From Bemisia tabaci (Eukaryota > Arthropoda > Insecta > Hemiptera > Aleyrodidae): a stretch of 64,000 nucleotides of DNA. Location: contig NC_092793.1 of the NCBI RefSeq assembly GCF_918797505.1, positions 86,068,411 through 86,132,410 of the forward strand, in the 5' to 3' direction. Of this stretch, positions 45,883 to 57,805 are shown piece by piece. Every line of letters starts with the position of its first letter. The stretch's first letter is position 1. Position numbers and translations under genes: made by a program. Under the pieces are notes generated by a model that saw only the letters and a program-made list of their open reading frames with translations, searched no databases and had not been told where the DNA came from.

Positions 45883-45946
45883 ACTCACACAAGCACCCGC
45901 AGCGCCAAACCAGGCTTCACTTTTTCCCCGTGCTTTTAGATACGAG

Positions 45947-46269
45947 TAGAGTCCCTTTATACTGAGAGTCAAGACAATGCGAATCCATTTCTGATTGGTT
46001 GACCGGATTTTAGGCCTTCACAGTGTCACAAACGGGAATAAAGATAACAGTTTCACCGATTGCGAAGATTATAATCTGGAATGGACCGGGGAATTACGGG
46101 TTCGGCAAGGAATAAACGGAATGAGGGAAGGAACGAAAAAAGGAATTCGAGAATGGGCCGATCAAAGATTACGAAAAACGTTCAATTTCTGTAATCTTTA
46201 TTTCCGTTTGTGACTCCATGAAGGGTGTTGTCTTGACTCTCAGTATAAAGGGACTCTAGATACATTCTA
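45947..46269. mobile_element. Family B MITE, TSD GATACGAG
   Basis: Starts TAGAGTCCCTTTATACTGAG. Duplication GATACGAG at 45939-45946 and 46270-46277. The right tip carries an extra gatacattcta after the normal end. Confidence 0.8.
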
Positions 46270-46520
46270 GATACGAGCACTCCGTCTTTTGGGAAGGATC
46301 CTCTGAGTTGACTAGGGTCCTACGCGAGAATGCGCTGCGATCACCCGTTCACAACAGAACGGCGTCCTATAGAACTCGTCCCTGGCTAGGGACTCTAGCT
46401 GATAACAGACATCTTGTTCGTTTATTTACGGCCCTAAGAGCATCGTGTCAGCCTATTCGCTCGCGACCAATGAAAAACCGGAACAGAAATGGCCATACTA
46501 GAGACTCTAGCCATACTCTG

Positions 46521-49500
46521 CAGGGATTTAGAGCTGAGGTTTGAGGGAGCATCATAAACGGAGCCGCATCGGCACGCGAGGCGGAGGCCCGGCGCGGACT
46601 TTCATGCCGCTTCGATCAGTGCGCCGGGGGAGCGCATATGCCGTTGAGGCGGCTTCACCTGGTGAAGCCGACTCCCGGCTCCTTTTCTGATGCTGCATCA
46701 GTTTTGATGCTGAGTCCAGCATCAAAATTAGCGGCCTCAATTAGCAGACGCGTCGGACGCCAGCTCCCCGGGCCCGGCTGCCGGTCGGCTAATTGCACGG
46801 GGCTGTGTTTTCAACCCTTCCTCGGCGTCCACTTCTTAGAACTTTCCTCCTCCCTCCCGCTGTCCTCTCACCTGTAGAACCCTTCTCCTCCGCGGTCACC
46901 TCGACGGTTCACCCTCTTCCTGGTTTCATTTCGTCACTCTCACTTTCCACAGATTCACCACCTTCCGAGTTCGTTGCGATACATCCGCTTACACATTGTG
47001 CGTCCTCTCCTAGGCTTGCGGATAAGCTGCCTACTTATTTCAGCGCTTCGCGCTTCTCGCGGCACGGCAAGCAGGCATTTGAGGCGCCTCATGAGGTTAT
47101 GCTGTACAGCATCAACTCGTAGCTTCAGCATCAATGCCGTACGCCCAGGTAGCGGCCGTTCGGGCATACGGCTCCGAGCCTGATGCGCTCAACCTGCCGG
47201 CCGCCGGCTTCGGGCATTGAAGCCCGATGCTGGAGAGCCGACCGAGCCAGCCTCAAGCGCTGATGCTGAGGTTTGATGCTGGCTCATGGGCCTCAGCCTC
47301 TGAGGCCGGACCGTCGGCTTGCGGCCCGATACGGCCTTAATTTTCGGACCCGCCACCCAGCTTAATTACCGACGGGGCTGTCCCAGAAGACCGCGACCCT
47401 CGGACTCGGCGATGAATTCGCGGAACACCCCTTTGTTTACGTTTCCCATTGGCGCGGTGGCCCACGCCGGGGCGCTGGCGTCCGACGCGTCTGCTAATTG
47501 AGGCCGCTAATTTTGATGCTGGACTCAGCATCAAAACTGATGCAGCATCAGAAAAGGAGCCGGGAGTCGGCTTCACCAGGTGAAGCCGCCTCAACGGCAT
47601 ATGCGCTCCCCCGGCGCACTGATCGAAGCGGCATGAAAGTCCGCGCCGGGCCTCCGCCTCGCGCGCCGATGCGGCTCCGTTTATGATGCTCCCTCAAACC
47701 TCAGCTCTAAATCCCTGACGGCAAGGCAGCAAGGCACCCTCCGTTACCTTCACATGCGCTACTCCGTTTTTTTAAACTTTCTTTCGCTCTCACTAAAGTG
47801 TTACTTTCTCACATTTGAACGGATTTAAACAGAATTATCCTGAGGCCACTTCAGGTTGCTGCAAGTTTTCTCTTGGAACTAAAACTAGAATACATACATA
47901 CGACGTTTTAAGTCAGGATATTACCTACTTGGTTTTGGCTGAAAAATTACCACTTAAATAAAAAGTAGGCCATCTCTGATGTGGTTCTGCTGAATACGTT
48001 TGATCATTTTATCGTTTGGTTCTTCTTCCTTCCATGCTTCTACTTAATTGAGTCTCTTTTTAATCATTAATGGTTTTTCAGTAGGTAATTAAAAATAAAT
48101 AAATAAATTTCTAAAAGTTCTTCACTCTACGTCGGATTCACCTGAGTCTCTAGCGGGCCCTATAATTTTTTATTGTTACTTTCCTCCGTTCTTGTTAAAA
48201 GTTCTTAATCGTTTTTTACGCTTGTGATTTGGACTCAATTTTCCCGGGGGGGGGGGGGGGGGGGCTTTGGCTTTAAACCTTTGCATTTTTGCTAACTTTC
48301 TTCATACATTTCCCATTTCATCAGCACTTTTCAACAAATAATTCTTATTTCTAAGTTGTTAGAAAGTTGTAAAGTGATTTGAGAGAGGTGTGAGCGGTCA
48401 TGCTGGTAAATAAGGTTACCTATAACCAGAAAAAAATCGGCATTTCCGTTTAAAACTTAGCTTTCCTAGGAAGAAATTAATTTTTCAAAAAATTCGCAGA
48501 TGATGCATTAAAACGAAGGTCCTTTTTGGGTTCCGCTGTCAAAAATATACCGGAATTTGTGTAAGGCACGTCTGAAAATAATCCCAGTTTCTCATAAGGA
48601 TGTTTTCTCGGACAAACCCGTTACTCCGTCCACATACCACAATTTTTCAGCAGCATTCATGCTTATCTTAATGCTTTCGTAGAGTTACTCTTTAACAAAA
48701 ACAAACTGCATTTTGCAATTCGGAGCTATAAATTCTGGCTCATCTGAAAAAACACTTATGTGCATAGGGAAACTAATGGCACATACGTTGTTTTTAAACC
48801 GGGCTAGAATTTTTAGTTCCAAATTGCAAGATGCAGCCCATTTTTCAAGCTATGAAGTTACAATCATCGATTCCTCGTATAGTGGTGTGAAAGTTTAAGG
48901 TATGTGACCGGCAACGAGAGAGAAGCTGTAGGTCAATGACCCCATTATTAAGTTATTGAAAACAGATCATATGACTTCTAGAAGACTTCTACGAAAAGAA
49001 GGGGATAAAATGGACGTATTTCTATCAAACAGAACTGTGAGCAGGTGAAAAATATGAGGTGTGCTCTAAAAATCTGCATAAGAAACAATGTAAAAGAGGG
49101 CGTGATTACTTTTGAAGAATTGGAAAAGCGGGATATTACATTCTATCATACAGAACTATGTGCCAACTGAATGCGGGATTCATGAGCCGCGAGGATGGGA
49201 CGAGAGCGTTGTGGACAGGGCTCATAAGAGTTAAAGCGCCCCGACGACGGCGTTAATTTCTTGCAAGGGCACCAAAAGTCTGCCGGTTTCTGTTGTTTAT
49301 GTACTTTTAGAAAATCTTATGCTTTATTGTGACTTTTTAAATTAGTATTTTTTATTTTATCATATCATGCTTTATCTTGAGCCACGTTAGGTCATTTTTA
49401 AGTGAAGAAATTCTAGGAATGAGTCCACCCAAAGAACTCGATACTGATATCAAAAGTGCTTTCGAATGCGCGATATTTTTCCTCTGAAAAAAACTTCATC

Positions 49501-50729
49501 TTTAATACGTTGAATTTCTTTGTCAAATTTGATACATGACTTCTTTAGTCTCATGACAAGAGAAGTGCGATTTCAAATTTCGGAAAAAAATGACGAGTTG
49601 CTGAAATTATGGAACGAATTGATGCGATATATCGCTCGTCGCTCCGACACAAAGTATGGCTTCCTTCGAATCACCTTAAGTTTTAATGTTCTGCAAGTAT
49701 CAGTGTGTCATAACATTTCATTATTTTTGTACTTATTTTCGAATTGCCGGCAAAAAAGTAAGTGTGTGAATGACCTATAAAACAACGAGTAGATACTTCC
49801 AAAGTTGCCAGGTTGTGCCACAAAATGTGAATATTTAATATGGGTTTAATTGAAGAAAAGTGCTGATTTTCAGCATTATCTGGCGACTTCAGATAACCTG
49901 TGAAAGAAGGCATACAAAATTGAAGTCTGCAGTTGCCTTTTTTTTATAGAAAATCCCACTCTTTCCTGAAACAATTTCCTGTAAAGTTCATCAGAGTTAT
50001 TGTATTTCATTTGAATATTTTATTTTTCATTTCTTATTGTTGCAAATTGTGAAGAAAGGCAAAAAGTGACAACTTATGCGGAGAAGACGATCCCGGGGGG
50101 GGGGGGGGGGGGTGTTCCTAGACGGCAAATCTCCCCAGTAATAAACGGAACGACAAGACCTCTATTTTTCAAAGTCCATGCGGCCCTTGCACAACCCAAC
50201 CTAATACTCTGTCTCATTGAGCGTCTCGACTTCTCAAGTTCTCGACCGGGGAAGGGGGACTTTCGATTTCAAACGAGATCGGCGAGAAAAAGAGGTGTCC
50301 TCCTGGCGAGACGATGAGACGAGGCGTGGGCCACCGCGCCGATGGGAAACGTAAACAAAGGGGTGTTCCGCGAATTCATCGCCGAGTCCGAGGGTCGCGG
50401 TCTTCTGGGACAGCCCCGTCGGTAATTAAGCTGGGTGGCGGGTCCGAAAATTAAGGCCGTATCGGGCCGCAAGCCGACGGTCCGGCCGCAGAGGCTGAGG
50501 CCCGCTGAGGCCCATGAGCCAGCATCAAACCTCAGCATCAGCGCTTGAGGCTGGCTCGGTCGGCTCTCCAGCATCGGGCTTCAATGCCCGAAGCCGGCGG
50601 CCGGCAGGTTGAGCGCATCAGGCTCGGAGCCGTATGCCCGAACGGCCGCTACCTGGGCATACGGCATTGATGCTGAAGCTACGAGTTGATGCTGTACAGC
50701 ATAACCTCATGAGGCGCCTCAAATGCCTG
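46521..50729. mobile_element. CAGG-ended GC-rich element, TSD ATACTCTG
   Basis: Left end CAGGGATTTAGAGCTGAGG; right end, inverted, CAGGCATTTGAGGCGCC. Exact 8-bp flanks ATACTCTG (46513-46520 and 50730-50737); hAT-like by terminus and duplication. 46521-46760 is inverted at 47480-47718, and 47062-47480 is inverted at about 50310-50729, so two foldback units are interlocked. These blocks are strikingly GC-rich and repeat ctgatgctgag/ccagcatca. ORFs here are mirror images, not genes. Confidence 0.75.
47720..50310. other. AT-rich core of the CAGG element, no gene
   Basis: G runs near 48246-48264 and 50096-50112. Repeat copy at 48704-48840 (inverse of 26387-26527). ORF 49520-49780 has no recognisable domain. 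No transposase was identified. Confidence 0.45.
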
Positions 50730-50803
50730 ATACTCTGTCTATAAATAAAGGTACTCTAGGTTTAAGTCTCAATTTACGTCCCTTTTTGAATATTATTCAA
50801 GCA

Positions 50804-51685
50804 CTAGGGGGCTACGCCCCCTGGCCGCTACGCGGCCCAACCCCCTGAAGGCGCTCCGCGCCATCAATGGGCCGCTTCGCAGCCCTATTTTTACTCTCCT
50901 ATCGGTGTCAGTTTTATTTTTCCCCTAAAAAATTACGATATGAGGTATACTTTACTTTCAGAATGAAATAATTTTTGGTTTTGATGAATAAAGAAACAAA
51001 ATTTTTTTTTTTGACGTCTAAAGGACGCGTTTTGGAATGACTGCTTGATGAAATATTGCAGTAAAACAACGAACATTGAAAAACGGGTAATGATTAAGTA
51101 TAACGGGAGATGGGGATCGAACCCACACCATGATCTAAGTGGACGCTTCCGACGTCTTTGACGACTCAGCCACCGCTCGTCTTGAGGAGGACAGTGCGAA
51201 TCTTGTGTAGATAAGTGTAGAGCTGATGCGCAGGCTACACAGCTACTGCGCAACCTCCTCGACCACTGCGCATCCTCCCGCGCATAGCGGTAGCAGTCTC
51301 GGAGCATTCTGAAAATTCACTCACTTTTATAACGTGATTGTAAAAAAACCTGGGTCCTACATCCAAAATCTGAATAAAGCGGGCTCATCTAAGGCCAATT
51401 ACCCGTCGATTACCGCAAAAAACTTGGAAATCGGCCCGGTAGAACGCTCAAACGAACTATGACAAAAAGTATAAATTTACATTGTTTAAATGGGAGGATT
51501 CGCAACTTTACCACTTAATATAAAAAAACCTGGGCCATATTTTGAAAATCTGAAAAGAGTTGGCTTATCTAGAGACAATTGCCCGTCGATAGCCGCAAAA
51601 ATCATAAAAATCGGCTTGGTAGAACGCTGGAACTAAGCGTTACCAGTTTCGCAAAATTAGGAGGCCTCGGAGCTTATAGTATAGA
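50804..51685 (-). mobile_element. Helitron-like copy 2, complete
   Basis: On the minus strand it begins TCTATACTATAAGCT and ends with stacked hairpins (ggcgtagccccc) and CTAG, inserted between A and T with no target duplication. These are Helitron features. Non-autonomous: no Rep/helicase. It contains the tRNA-Ser-like segment near 51107-51180. Confidence 0.8.
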
Positions 51686-52268
51686 TAGAGAAAAAAAAGG
51701 AGGTGTTTGCATCTTGAGGATTTGTACCCACCTACGGCCAACGAACTACACCTCTGGAATGGCCGCGAGATAGCAAACCTGCGTAACGCGCAAGGGCCGG
51801 TTTTTGAAGGCAGGAGGGGGGTGGGAGCCCAAGTATAGCTAACCTCAATCTCCATTTCTGCTGCGTCTTGCCCATAAGGATTACATGTGAAAATTTCAAC
51901 CTATGTAAACTTTCATTTTTTTTGAGGTTTGCTTTCAAAGCTCCTATTTTTTGAGTTAAGAAAACCTTTGGAGGTGCGATTATTATGCAATCTTTTCATT
52001 GCTATCACTTTATTCAACAATATTCGGCAAAATGTGGGCAGCGTGCGTCTGACATGGGTTTAGATGGCAGCCTGCTGTGTGAGCCCAAGTAAACCTAACC
52101 TATATCAACTTCAAACATAGAGTACATAGAGTCGTAATGTAATTTGGAGAGCTGGCGCCACTTTTAAGCATTTTCCATGTCCCGAATTCCGCGACTCCTG
52201 TGTGACGCCGGGTCACTTTTTCGATACATAATCGATTGTTTGCGATACACGGGTACCCGGCCATCCGA

Positions 52269-52296
52269 TGACAACAACAACAACAACAACAACAAA
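52269..52296 (+). repeat. (CAA)n microsatellite
   Basis: acaacaacaac tract within the CATAGAGTAC element. The sister tract is at about 54891-54911, slightly shorter. Confidence 0.85.
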
Positions 52297-52335
52297 GGAG
52301 ATAGGAATTACCACGTATTCCACACATAGAGTACA

Positions 52336-53192
52336 CTAGGGGGCTACGCCCCCTGGCCGCTACGCGGCCCAACCCCCTGAAGGCGCTCCGCGCCATCAAT
52401 GGGCCGCTTCGCGGCCCTATTTTTACCCTCCTATCAGTGTTAGTTTTATTTTTCCCCTAAACAATTACGATATGAGGTATACTTTAATTTTAAACTTTAC
52501 ATAAAATTACTTTAAAATTTAAAGGACGCGTTTTGGAATGACTGCTTGATGAAATATTGCAGTAAAACAATGAACTATGGTAGTCAGGTAATTGGTAATG
52601 ATTAAGATATCAGGGGTCGGGGGTAGAACCCACACCGAGTTCAATGTGTACGTAATCGACGTCTTAGACGACACGGCCACCGCTCCACATGAGAATCCAG
52701 TGCGAATCTTGTGTAGATAAGTGTAGAGCTGATGCGCAGGCTACCCATCTACTGCGCAACCTCCTCGACCACTGCGCATCCTCCCGCGCATAGCGGTAGC
52801 AGTACCGGAGCATTCTGTAAACTCACTCACTTTTATAACGTGATTTTAAAAAAACCTGGGTCCTTTTTCCAAAATCTGATTACTGCGGGCTCATCTAGGG
52901 CCTATTACCTGTCGATTTACCTAAGAATCATGGAAATCGGCCCGGTAGAACGCTCAAACGAACTATGACAAAAAGTATAAATTTACATTGTTTAAATGGG
53001 AGAATTCGCAACTTTACCACGTAATATAAAAAAACCTGGGCCATATTTTGAAAATCTGAAAAGAGTTGGCTTATCTAGAGACAATTGCCCGTCGATAGCC
53101 GCAAAAATCATGAAAATCGGCCCGGTAGAACGCTGGAACTAAGCGTTACCAGTTTCGCAAAATTAGGAGGTCTTGGAGCTTTATAGTATAGA
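52336..53192 (-). mobile_element. Helitron-like copy 3, complete
   Basis: Minus-strand 5' TCTATACTATAAAGC and 3' ...CCCCCTAG. Flanks catagagtacA and Tagagtcgtaatg rejoin to the intact terminus present at 52116-52140, proving A^T insertion without duplication. tRNA-Ser-like segment near 52613-52687. Confidence 0.85.
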
Positions 53193-53209
53193 TAGAGTCG
53201 TAATGTAAT

Positions 53210-54761
53210 GGGTCTGTTGCACCTATTTTTTTTAATTAATTTTCTAATAAAGTGCATCATTCTGAGCTTCATGAATTTTTCCCAGAATTTTTGGACCCCC
53301 CAAACACCCCAAAAAAGCACCCAAAAGTTCAAAAAATTTTGGCGGGAAAATTTAAAACTACAAATGACGGGAGAGTGAAGCCATTTTGTGACGTCACAAC
53401 CAATACCCCACGTTTGTTTATTTTACAAATACATGGATTTCCCCATAAGGGATCGAGAGGAAAATTTTCAAAAGGAATTATCAGACTGTTAGAGGCCGTA
53501 TTCATCAAATTTTCTTGCGATAATAGACTCTTTATCCTCTCTAGTTGATAAAAAAATCCCTAGTAACTTACAAATCGCATCAGATGATTTAATTATTTCC
53601 GATGCATCAAAGCATGTCACGAAAGTGAGGTTATGTTTACAATCTTATCTGGGATACATATAAGTCCTGTTTTCACGGTAAAACTCTCATATAATGTAGT
53701 TTTAGGTTCCTTATTCCTAGGAACTATCTGATGCAGCTTTCTGAATCTAATTCATTGAATGTTGGATCATTAGATTCTACTTTTTTGCATGAAATGTGTC
53801 TTGCTCAGCTGCGCTAGCTGACTAGCTGAGAGATCAACGTACTCATTTGAACATATTTACTTGTTTAAATCTGTCCGCTCATAAGTAAATAAGTTGAAAA
53901 TACCATCAATTTTACGTAAGGTAAGATTCTCTGCCAACCAAGCACCAGCTATGAACTGTTGGAGGTCCTTAATCACCCGTCCGGTTGAGGAGTTACTACC
54001 CCTCCGGTTAGTCCAGTGCCTGTTTCGATGAATGTATGGTATTTTAATAATTACTTACAACTAATGATGCAAAGAGTATATACAAAAACTATATAGGTAT
54101 GACATCGGGAGTAAATATTTAAGTCAATAGTTTCCATCATATTTTTAAAACTTCCAATGAAAGGTAGCTGTTGCAGTAAGCAGGACAGATCAGGAATACC
54201 TCACTCATACATCATTTGCACTGAAATACTGGGACAATAAGTAATCATTAAGAGTCAAATAATGAATACAAACTTGGTTTTACACAATATATCCGATACA
54301 TGCGTTGATGTATTTGAGCAAACAGCATTGACTTGACCAGCAAAACCCCCTAAAGGGAGACATAACCACACTTTCGGGACTTCCTTACATGTATTAAACT
54401 TTAATATGATGCGATTTTAACATAGTCGTTGATAAATTTGTAAAGTAGAGGATGTGAAGAACTGATATCTGCAAGAAAATTTGGTGAAATAAGTTAAATA
54501 TCGACCGAAATTCGTTTTAGAAAAACGACTTTGAATTCCTTATGGGGTAGCACAGGTGCGTCGAAACGGCGGGAAATAAGATTGCTGGTTGTGACGTAGA
54601 CGACCAATGAGAGGCCTCCGTTGGAACTTTGAACTTTATTTAGCTTTTGCAGCTTTAATATCAAACTAAGAATGTTTTTAACCACACCAACCGTTTTCTC
54701 GTGAAAATTTACATCGGAATGACTCATAACACTCCAAATCCCTCCTGAGTGCAACAGACCC
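53210..54761. mobile_element. GGGTCTGTTGCAC-ended element
   Basis: 1.55 kb with inverted ends GGGTCTGTTGCAC, flanked by AT on both sides inside taat/attg. The terminus resembles PIF/Harbinger elements, but the expected TWA duplication is not clean, so the superfamily is open. No transposase found in the interior. Confidence 0.65.
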
Positions 54762-55556
54762 ATTGGGAGAGCTGGCGCCACTTTTAAGCATTTTCTATGT
54801 CCCGAATTCCGAGACTCCTGTGTGACGCCGGGTCACTTTTTCGATACATAATCGATTGTTTGCGATACACGGGTACCCGGCCATCTGATGACAACAACAA
54901 CAACAACAACAGAGGAGATAGGAATTACCACGTATTCCACACCGCCATTTTGGATCGAAAATGTATCGAAAAAGCGACCCGAACTCGGCGCACACCGGGC
55001 TCAGAATTCGTCGAGCAGAACATGGCGCCAGCTCTCCCATTTACATTACGACTCTATGTACTCTATGATTCCACACCGCCATTTTGGATCGAAAATGTAT
55101 CGAAAAAGCGACCCGAACTCGGCGCACACCGGGCTCGGAATTCGTCGAGCAGAACATGACGCCAGCTCTCCCATTTACATTACGACTCTATGTACTCTAT
55201 GACTTCAAAACGTTCCGGGTCTCTAACACTGGTCGGCCATTCTAGAGGTGTAGTTCGTTGCCTACGGCACCTACGTCATCAATGTAAACAAGACGCTCGT
55301 TGAGGGTTATGTTGACGCTGTAAAAACGGACCATAATGTCCGATTTTTTTACTTAAATCAACTCTTTATGTAATTTCAAGCACTTTTTACAGAATGACTT
55401 TTTCCCTTAAATTACACCATTTCCAAGAAAATCGACAGGATAAAAACGTCGCTGTACCCAATGACGTCATCAAAGCTATAGATACTTTAGGAAAAATTCC
55501 AAGATGCAGATGCCCGAAATGCAAACACCTCCTTTTTTTTCTCTATGTTATTCAAG

Positions 55557-56501
55557 AGTATGATACATTAATGGATTCACTATGGCTTTATCCATCTGTT
55601 TGCAGCAAAATTTGCAAAAATCAATGACGATTGAATTGAAATCGTCAAAATCGTCGAGAAAACACAAGCAGTTCTTGATTTCTCCATAAGCCACTATGAT
55701 GATATTGATAAGTGCCACTCTATAGTCCTTTCCCATGGCCTTTCCCTTTTCCTCACCTCAAGGCAAGGGCAACGGCATGCGGCAACGGTCTTTCTTTTTC
55801 GGCATAGAACAATAAGGTTACGTCTTTTATTATTTTATGTTTTCGGTGAGTGGAATCGCAGGCCGAAGGTTGATCGAACATTTTTATGTTCCTCTTCTAA
55901 TTATTTAACATTTCATGTCGGTAGACCCTTGTAAAAAGTTCGCCTGTAAACTTCAGAGGTGCCTTGAAGGTAAGTTTACATACTTTACTTTAATTGGTTG
56001 AACCGCAGTTAATTAACTAGAGGTGGGCTATACAACTCGGTTTTGAAATTTGAAGGCTCAAGGAATTCCCAAAATTTGAAATAATGCACTAGGCATGTAT
56101 TTCACCACTGTGAAGTCAAGTATTAAGAAAGTTAAGTGGTTAAGTAACCATTTTTCAAGGTGATTCGTGAAGCTCTCTGATGTGGTCAACTGGCAGGCGT
56201 TAAATCATATTGGTTAGGTCCTGAATCTTGGTAGATTTCAAATTTTTAGACCTGAAGAGGACGATAGCCTCTGGGAATGATTCAAAACAACCGTTTTCAA
56301 AGCATAAAACTGGCAAAATTCAGAAAAATAAAAGCAGTATACTGTTTGGAGAAAAACCTTGCGTTCAATTTAGAAATCAATGACTGTATTAAGTGCGAGG
56401 TTTTTTTCTTAACAGGATCCTACCTTCATTTGTCTCAATTTTGCCAATTTTTTGGTTTAGAATGATTGTTTTTGCGCATGTGCTGGGGCTCTTGACTTTA
56501 T
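55557..56501. other. No gene seen
   Basis: A small palindromic patch (aacaataaggttacg and cttttattatttta) near 55806-55840. No ORF with support. Confidence 0.4.
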
Positions 56502-57805
56502 TTAGGCTAGAAATTCAAAATTTGTGGAGATTTTAGATGTAATCAATGCGACGTATAGCATGGCAGTTTGTCCACTTCCGAGAGCTTGACGTACCACCCT
56601 CAGATTGTGTCCTGCCTTTCGATGCCGTCGAAAACTTGAAATTGAAAACTCTTCCTCATGCGGCCATTTTTTCGAACCTTCAACAAAATTTACCTCTAAC
56701 TCCGTATTTACATCAATTACATCTAGATAGGCGTTCCTCACAAATTTATTACATTTAATCTCGATCACTTTTTTTATCAAAGCTAATTTGAATCTTGCTG
56801 ATTCTGTCAGTAGTCTCTGCTCTGGGTGTTTACCAGGAGTCCAGTCTTCAAAACCAAATGATTGTAATGATATGAAATGCAATTTTCCGCTTTGCTCCGT
56901 AGCGCTTTCTAAAAATTTTATTAAAAATTAACAATCTGCCTCATTTGCTCTCTCTTGTCTCGGAACACCCAAAATAATAACAGTTTTTTCCTCTGCTAAT
57001 TTGTCTAGAAAGGAAATATCAAAGTTTTTTGGAAGCTCATGAAATTTATCTGATGCATTATTCGAGCCTCCCACGATTAAGACGACGTCACCAAGGGATT
57101 CATTGATTTGTTCCTGTCGAATTTTCCCTAAAATGTCTTCAAATCGAAATTTGTGATCCCCGGTGCTGGAAGTGTGACAGTTTTCTTTGCCAAAAACTTC
57201 GTAAATAGCAGATTTTATCGACTTCCCTGTTTAATCTGAAAAAAATGAGATATTTAACTTTGTTTGCTTTTTTGATACCTTGGGCTTTTCTTTTGTGTTA
57301 AATACTTCTATTTTCCCTATTTCTTTTTCTTCCTCCCGACCTAGACTTAACTCTGGCCGGGAAAAATCCCGTTTTTTGGATAATTATTCCCATTTTGATT
57401 GTTTTGGTTATCCAGAGGATGTGTTCTGCATTGGTAGCCCCAATGTCCCATCCTGAAACATCGATTACATTGATTTTTGTGAAGCTTGAATGCCTGATTC
57501 CCTGGAGGATAGTTAAAATTTGGTTGAACCTGCTGAGAAGGCTGTTGAAGGCTCTGAGGGGGGATTTGGAAACTCGGCGATTGGTACTGATCAATACCTA
57601 AATGGTGCCACAATTTTCTGAAATTTTCTGAAATAGATTCCAGTTTTTTCTCTATTCCATCAGATTGCCCCTTGATTAAATCCACTTTTGTGACTAAAAT
57701 GCCCATTCCTACCTCCAGCTCTTTTACTCTAGCTTCAAGTTTTGCGTGGTCATTAAATTGCCCCCTGTGTATTTGATTATGATTAACTTCACTTATTTCA
57801 TTCAC
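56502..57805 (-). pseudogene. gag-like zinc-knuckle protein, possible SGNH-like segment
   Basis: 57805-57347 (minus) encodes a coiled-coil-like region (HAKLEARVKELEVGMGILVT), a Gln/Pro-rich linker, and one CCHC knuckle, CNRCFRMGHWGYQC, as in Ty3/gypsy-type gag. A second open block without ATG at about 57230-56937 reads KFRFEDILGKIRQEQINESL, then DVVLIVGGSNNASD and KTVIILGVPRQERANE. The spacing of GGSNN and ILGVPR suggests an SGNH-hydrolase fold, which is tentative. A third block, 56882-56502, reads LTESARFKLALIKKVIEIKC. Minus-strand ttttttcag at 57244-57236 could be an intron acceptor. It could be a decayed retroelement or a domesticated spliced gene. Confidence 0.5.

Larger units (their letters stand above)
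46397..50757. mobile_element. Family A' right arm split by a 4.2 kb insertion
   Basis: 46397-46512 matches the family A' arm (acggccctaagagcatcgtg, then ggccatact) with a small rearrangement at 46500-46510. The tip resumes at 50738-50757 (ending ggtactcta). The inserted element is 46521-50729. Confidence 0.7.
52325..55067. mobile_element. CATAGAGTAC element (inner copy), TSD ATTCCACA
   Basis: The same family inserted into itself: ends CATAGAGTAC..., exact flanks ATTCCACA (52317-52324 and 55068-55075). It holds Helitron copy 3 and the GGGTCTG element. Confidence 0.87.
52116..55201. mobile_element. CATAGAGTAC element (outer copy), TSD ACTTCAAA
   Basis: Ends CATAGAGTACATAGAGTCG and exact 8-bp flanks ACTTCAAA (52108-52115 and 55202-55209). 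Palindromic arms with ggagagctggcgcca. It is interrupted by a second copy of itself. Confidence 0.85.
50802..55547. mobile_element. CATAGAGAAA element (family E), TSD TTATTCAAG, host of a nest
   Basis: The first two bases CA (50802-50803) are separated from tagagaaaaaaaaggagg (51686 on) by Helitron copy 2. The right end ...cacctccttttttttctctatg is at 55547. Exact 9-bp duplication TTATTCAAG (50793-50801 and 55548-55556). It holds Helitron copy 2 and the CATAGAGTAC nest. Confidence 0.8.

Noticed and set aside
46552..47686. GC-rich ORFs with Arg/Ala/Pro-rich translations
   Set aside because: Overlapping frames on both strands of a GC-rich palindrome; no real gene signature.
49520..49780. 86-codon plus-strand ORF
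   Set aside because: No domain, no context, inside a transposon core.
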